NCBI RefSeq assembly: GCF_024868665.1
Contig: NC_079904.1
Location: 1,951,156-2,015,155 of the forward strand
Direction of reading: 5' to 3'
DNA: 64,000 nt
Source of the DNA: Triplophysa rosa
Lineage: Eukaryota; Chordata; Actinopteri; Cypriniformes; Nemacheilidae
Shown here: positions 63,284 to 64,000 of the stretch, one piece after another
Layout of the letters: the number at the start of each line of letters is the position of its first letter
Position numbering within the stretch: the first letter of the stretch is position 1
Position numbers and translations under genes: made by a program
The notes under the pieces: model-generated
Told to the model about the DNA's origin: nothing
Databases searched by the model: none
The model's input: the letters and a program-made list of their open reading frames with translations, nothing else

Positions 63284-64000
63284 AACACTTTGTGAGTTCG
63301 TGTTGAGATCCATTGGCTTTAGTGTATTGTCCAATTGGTGCACAGTTTAGGACAATGATAAGATCTTTCTGAAACTCAAGAAGAGACACATGTGAGGTTA
63401 CGAATAAATAAGGGCTGTGAAGTTAATCGAAAATGAATCGTCATTGTCAATTTGGGCCTTCAACAAGTACAAAAGCAAAATAATCGAGGTAAAACGATTA
63501 TTGTGGTAATCATTCCATTTGGTATAAATCCACAGCGCACCCCTTTCCTTTATAGTGGTTCAGCTGTGCTATTTTTTTACATTTATTTTTCAGTTGAATT
63601 TACAGTTTAAATAGTTTTTTATCATTTCTATGTTGTTTTAAAAAAAAATTAAATAATCGTGATATCAATATTGGCCGAAATAATTTAATTTAAATAAGTC
63701 GTCTTTACATCACTGTAAAGAGGTCTAGACAAAAAAACCAGCAGAGTAATCGAAAGTAAAATCTCAATCTGTTGCTTTTTTTCTCAGTTTACTGTATTTC
63801 ATTCCTTTAGGTTCATCGCTCATATGTGAAAAACAGAATTTGTCGTTCTGTATTTTACTGCAACCTGTGTTGGTTTTGCAAAGCACTGGTTCATGCAGCA
63901 CCACAGTTGTTTATTGTTTAGCAGTACTGTACAACAAAACCATAAAAAACTTTGAGCTGCAGAGTCTATGGAGAAAGTTAAAATGACATCTTATCATTTA

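Larger units (their letters stand above)
53700..64000. other. Region upstream of otx2, no confirmed gene
   Basis: About 10 kb with no recognised protein family. It contains microsatellites (56,381; 58,874; 60,365; 60,987; 61,152; 62,610), MITE-like elements (57,719; 61,594; 63,020), a fish interspersed repeat at 54,705 and two exon-like segments at 56,752 and 58,948. Genes with this developmental role often lie in large gene-poor regulatory domains, which fits. Confidence 0.5.

Overview
This is vertebrate nuclear DNA, most likely from a teleost of the cypriniform type. Genes are split by GT/AG introns, the DNA between them is AT-rich, and (CA)n/(CT)n microsatellites are long. It holds many short palindromic, MITE-like elements, including several copies of the fish repeat that starts AAAGGGATAGTTCACCCAAA. 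Six protein-coding genes are recognised, and five have complete exon-intron structures rebuilt here from splice sites and reading frame. There are no prokaryotic features, no intact autonomous transposon and no viral gene.

Layout. 1-14,880: no gene recognised; dispersed repeats and a few unique, possibly regulatory stretches. 14,953-16,679 (+): fkbp3, seven coding exons. 18,369-19,670 (-): fau, the ubiquitin-like/ribosomal protein S30 fusion. 20,772-26,550 (-): prpf39, thirteen coding exons. 27.6-30.1 kb (+): arf6, with an intronless CDS at 28,479-29,006 and a spliced 5'UTR. 35,009-42,226 (+): a Pellino E3 ligase gene, six coding exons, best called peli2. 51,873-53,073 (-): an otx2-type homeobox gene, three coding exons. 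42.3-51.2 kb and 53.2-64 kb are non-genic apart from repeats, a 1.4 kb minisatellite and two exon-like segments upstream of otx2.

Gene order resembles human 14q21-q22. There FKBP3 and PRPF39 are convergent neighbours, ARF6 lies further on, and PELI2 and OTX2 are convergent. The exception is fau, which is at 11q13 in human; here it sits between fkbp3 and prpf39. The genes do not form a pathway. Four are housekeeping genes (a nuclear prolyl isomerase, a ribosomal protein, a U1 snRNP-associated splicing factor and a small GTPase), followed by an innate-immune E3 ligase and a head/eye patterning transcription factor.

Points that most deserve a second look: a one-base disturbance at a prpf39 splice acceptor; a diverged OTX homeodomain; a 16-bp minisatellite with a 121-bp higher-order period; spliced and overlapping upstream ORFs in arf6; an uncharacterised exon pair with a continuous reading frame upstream of otx2; a double-hairpin GC-rich island in a prpf39 intron; and a three-copy unclassified dispersed repeat in the left 14 kb. 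I did not find a convincing new multi-gene system.
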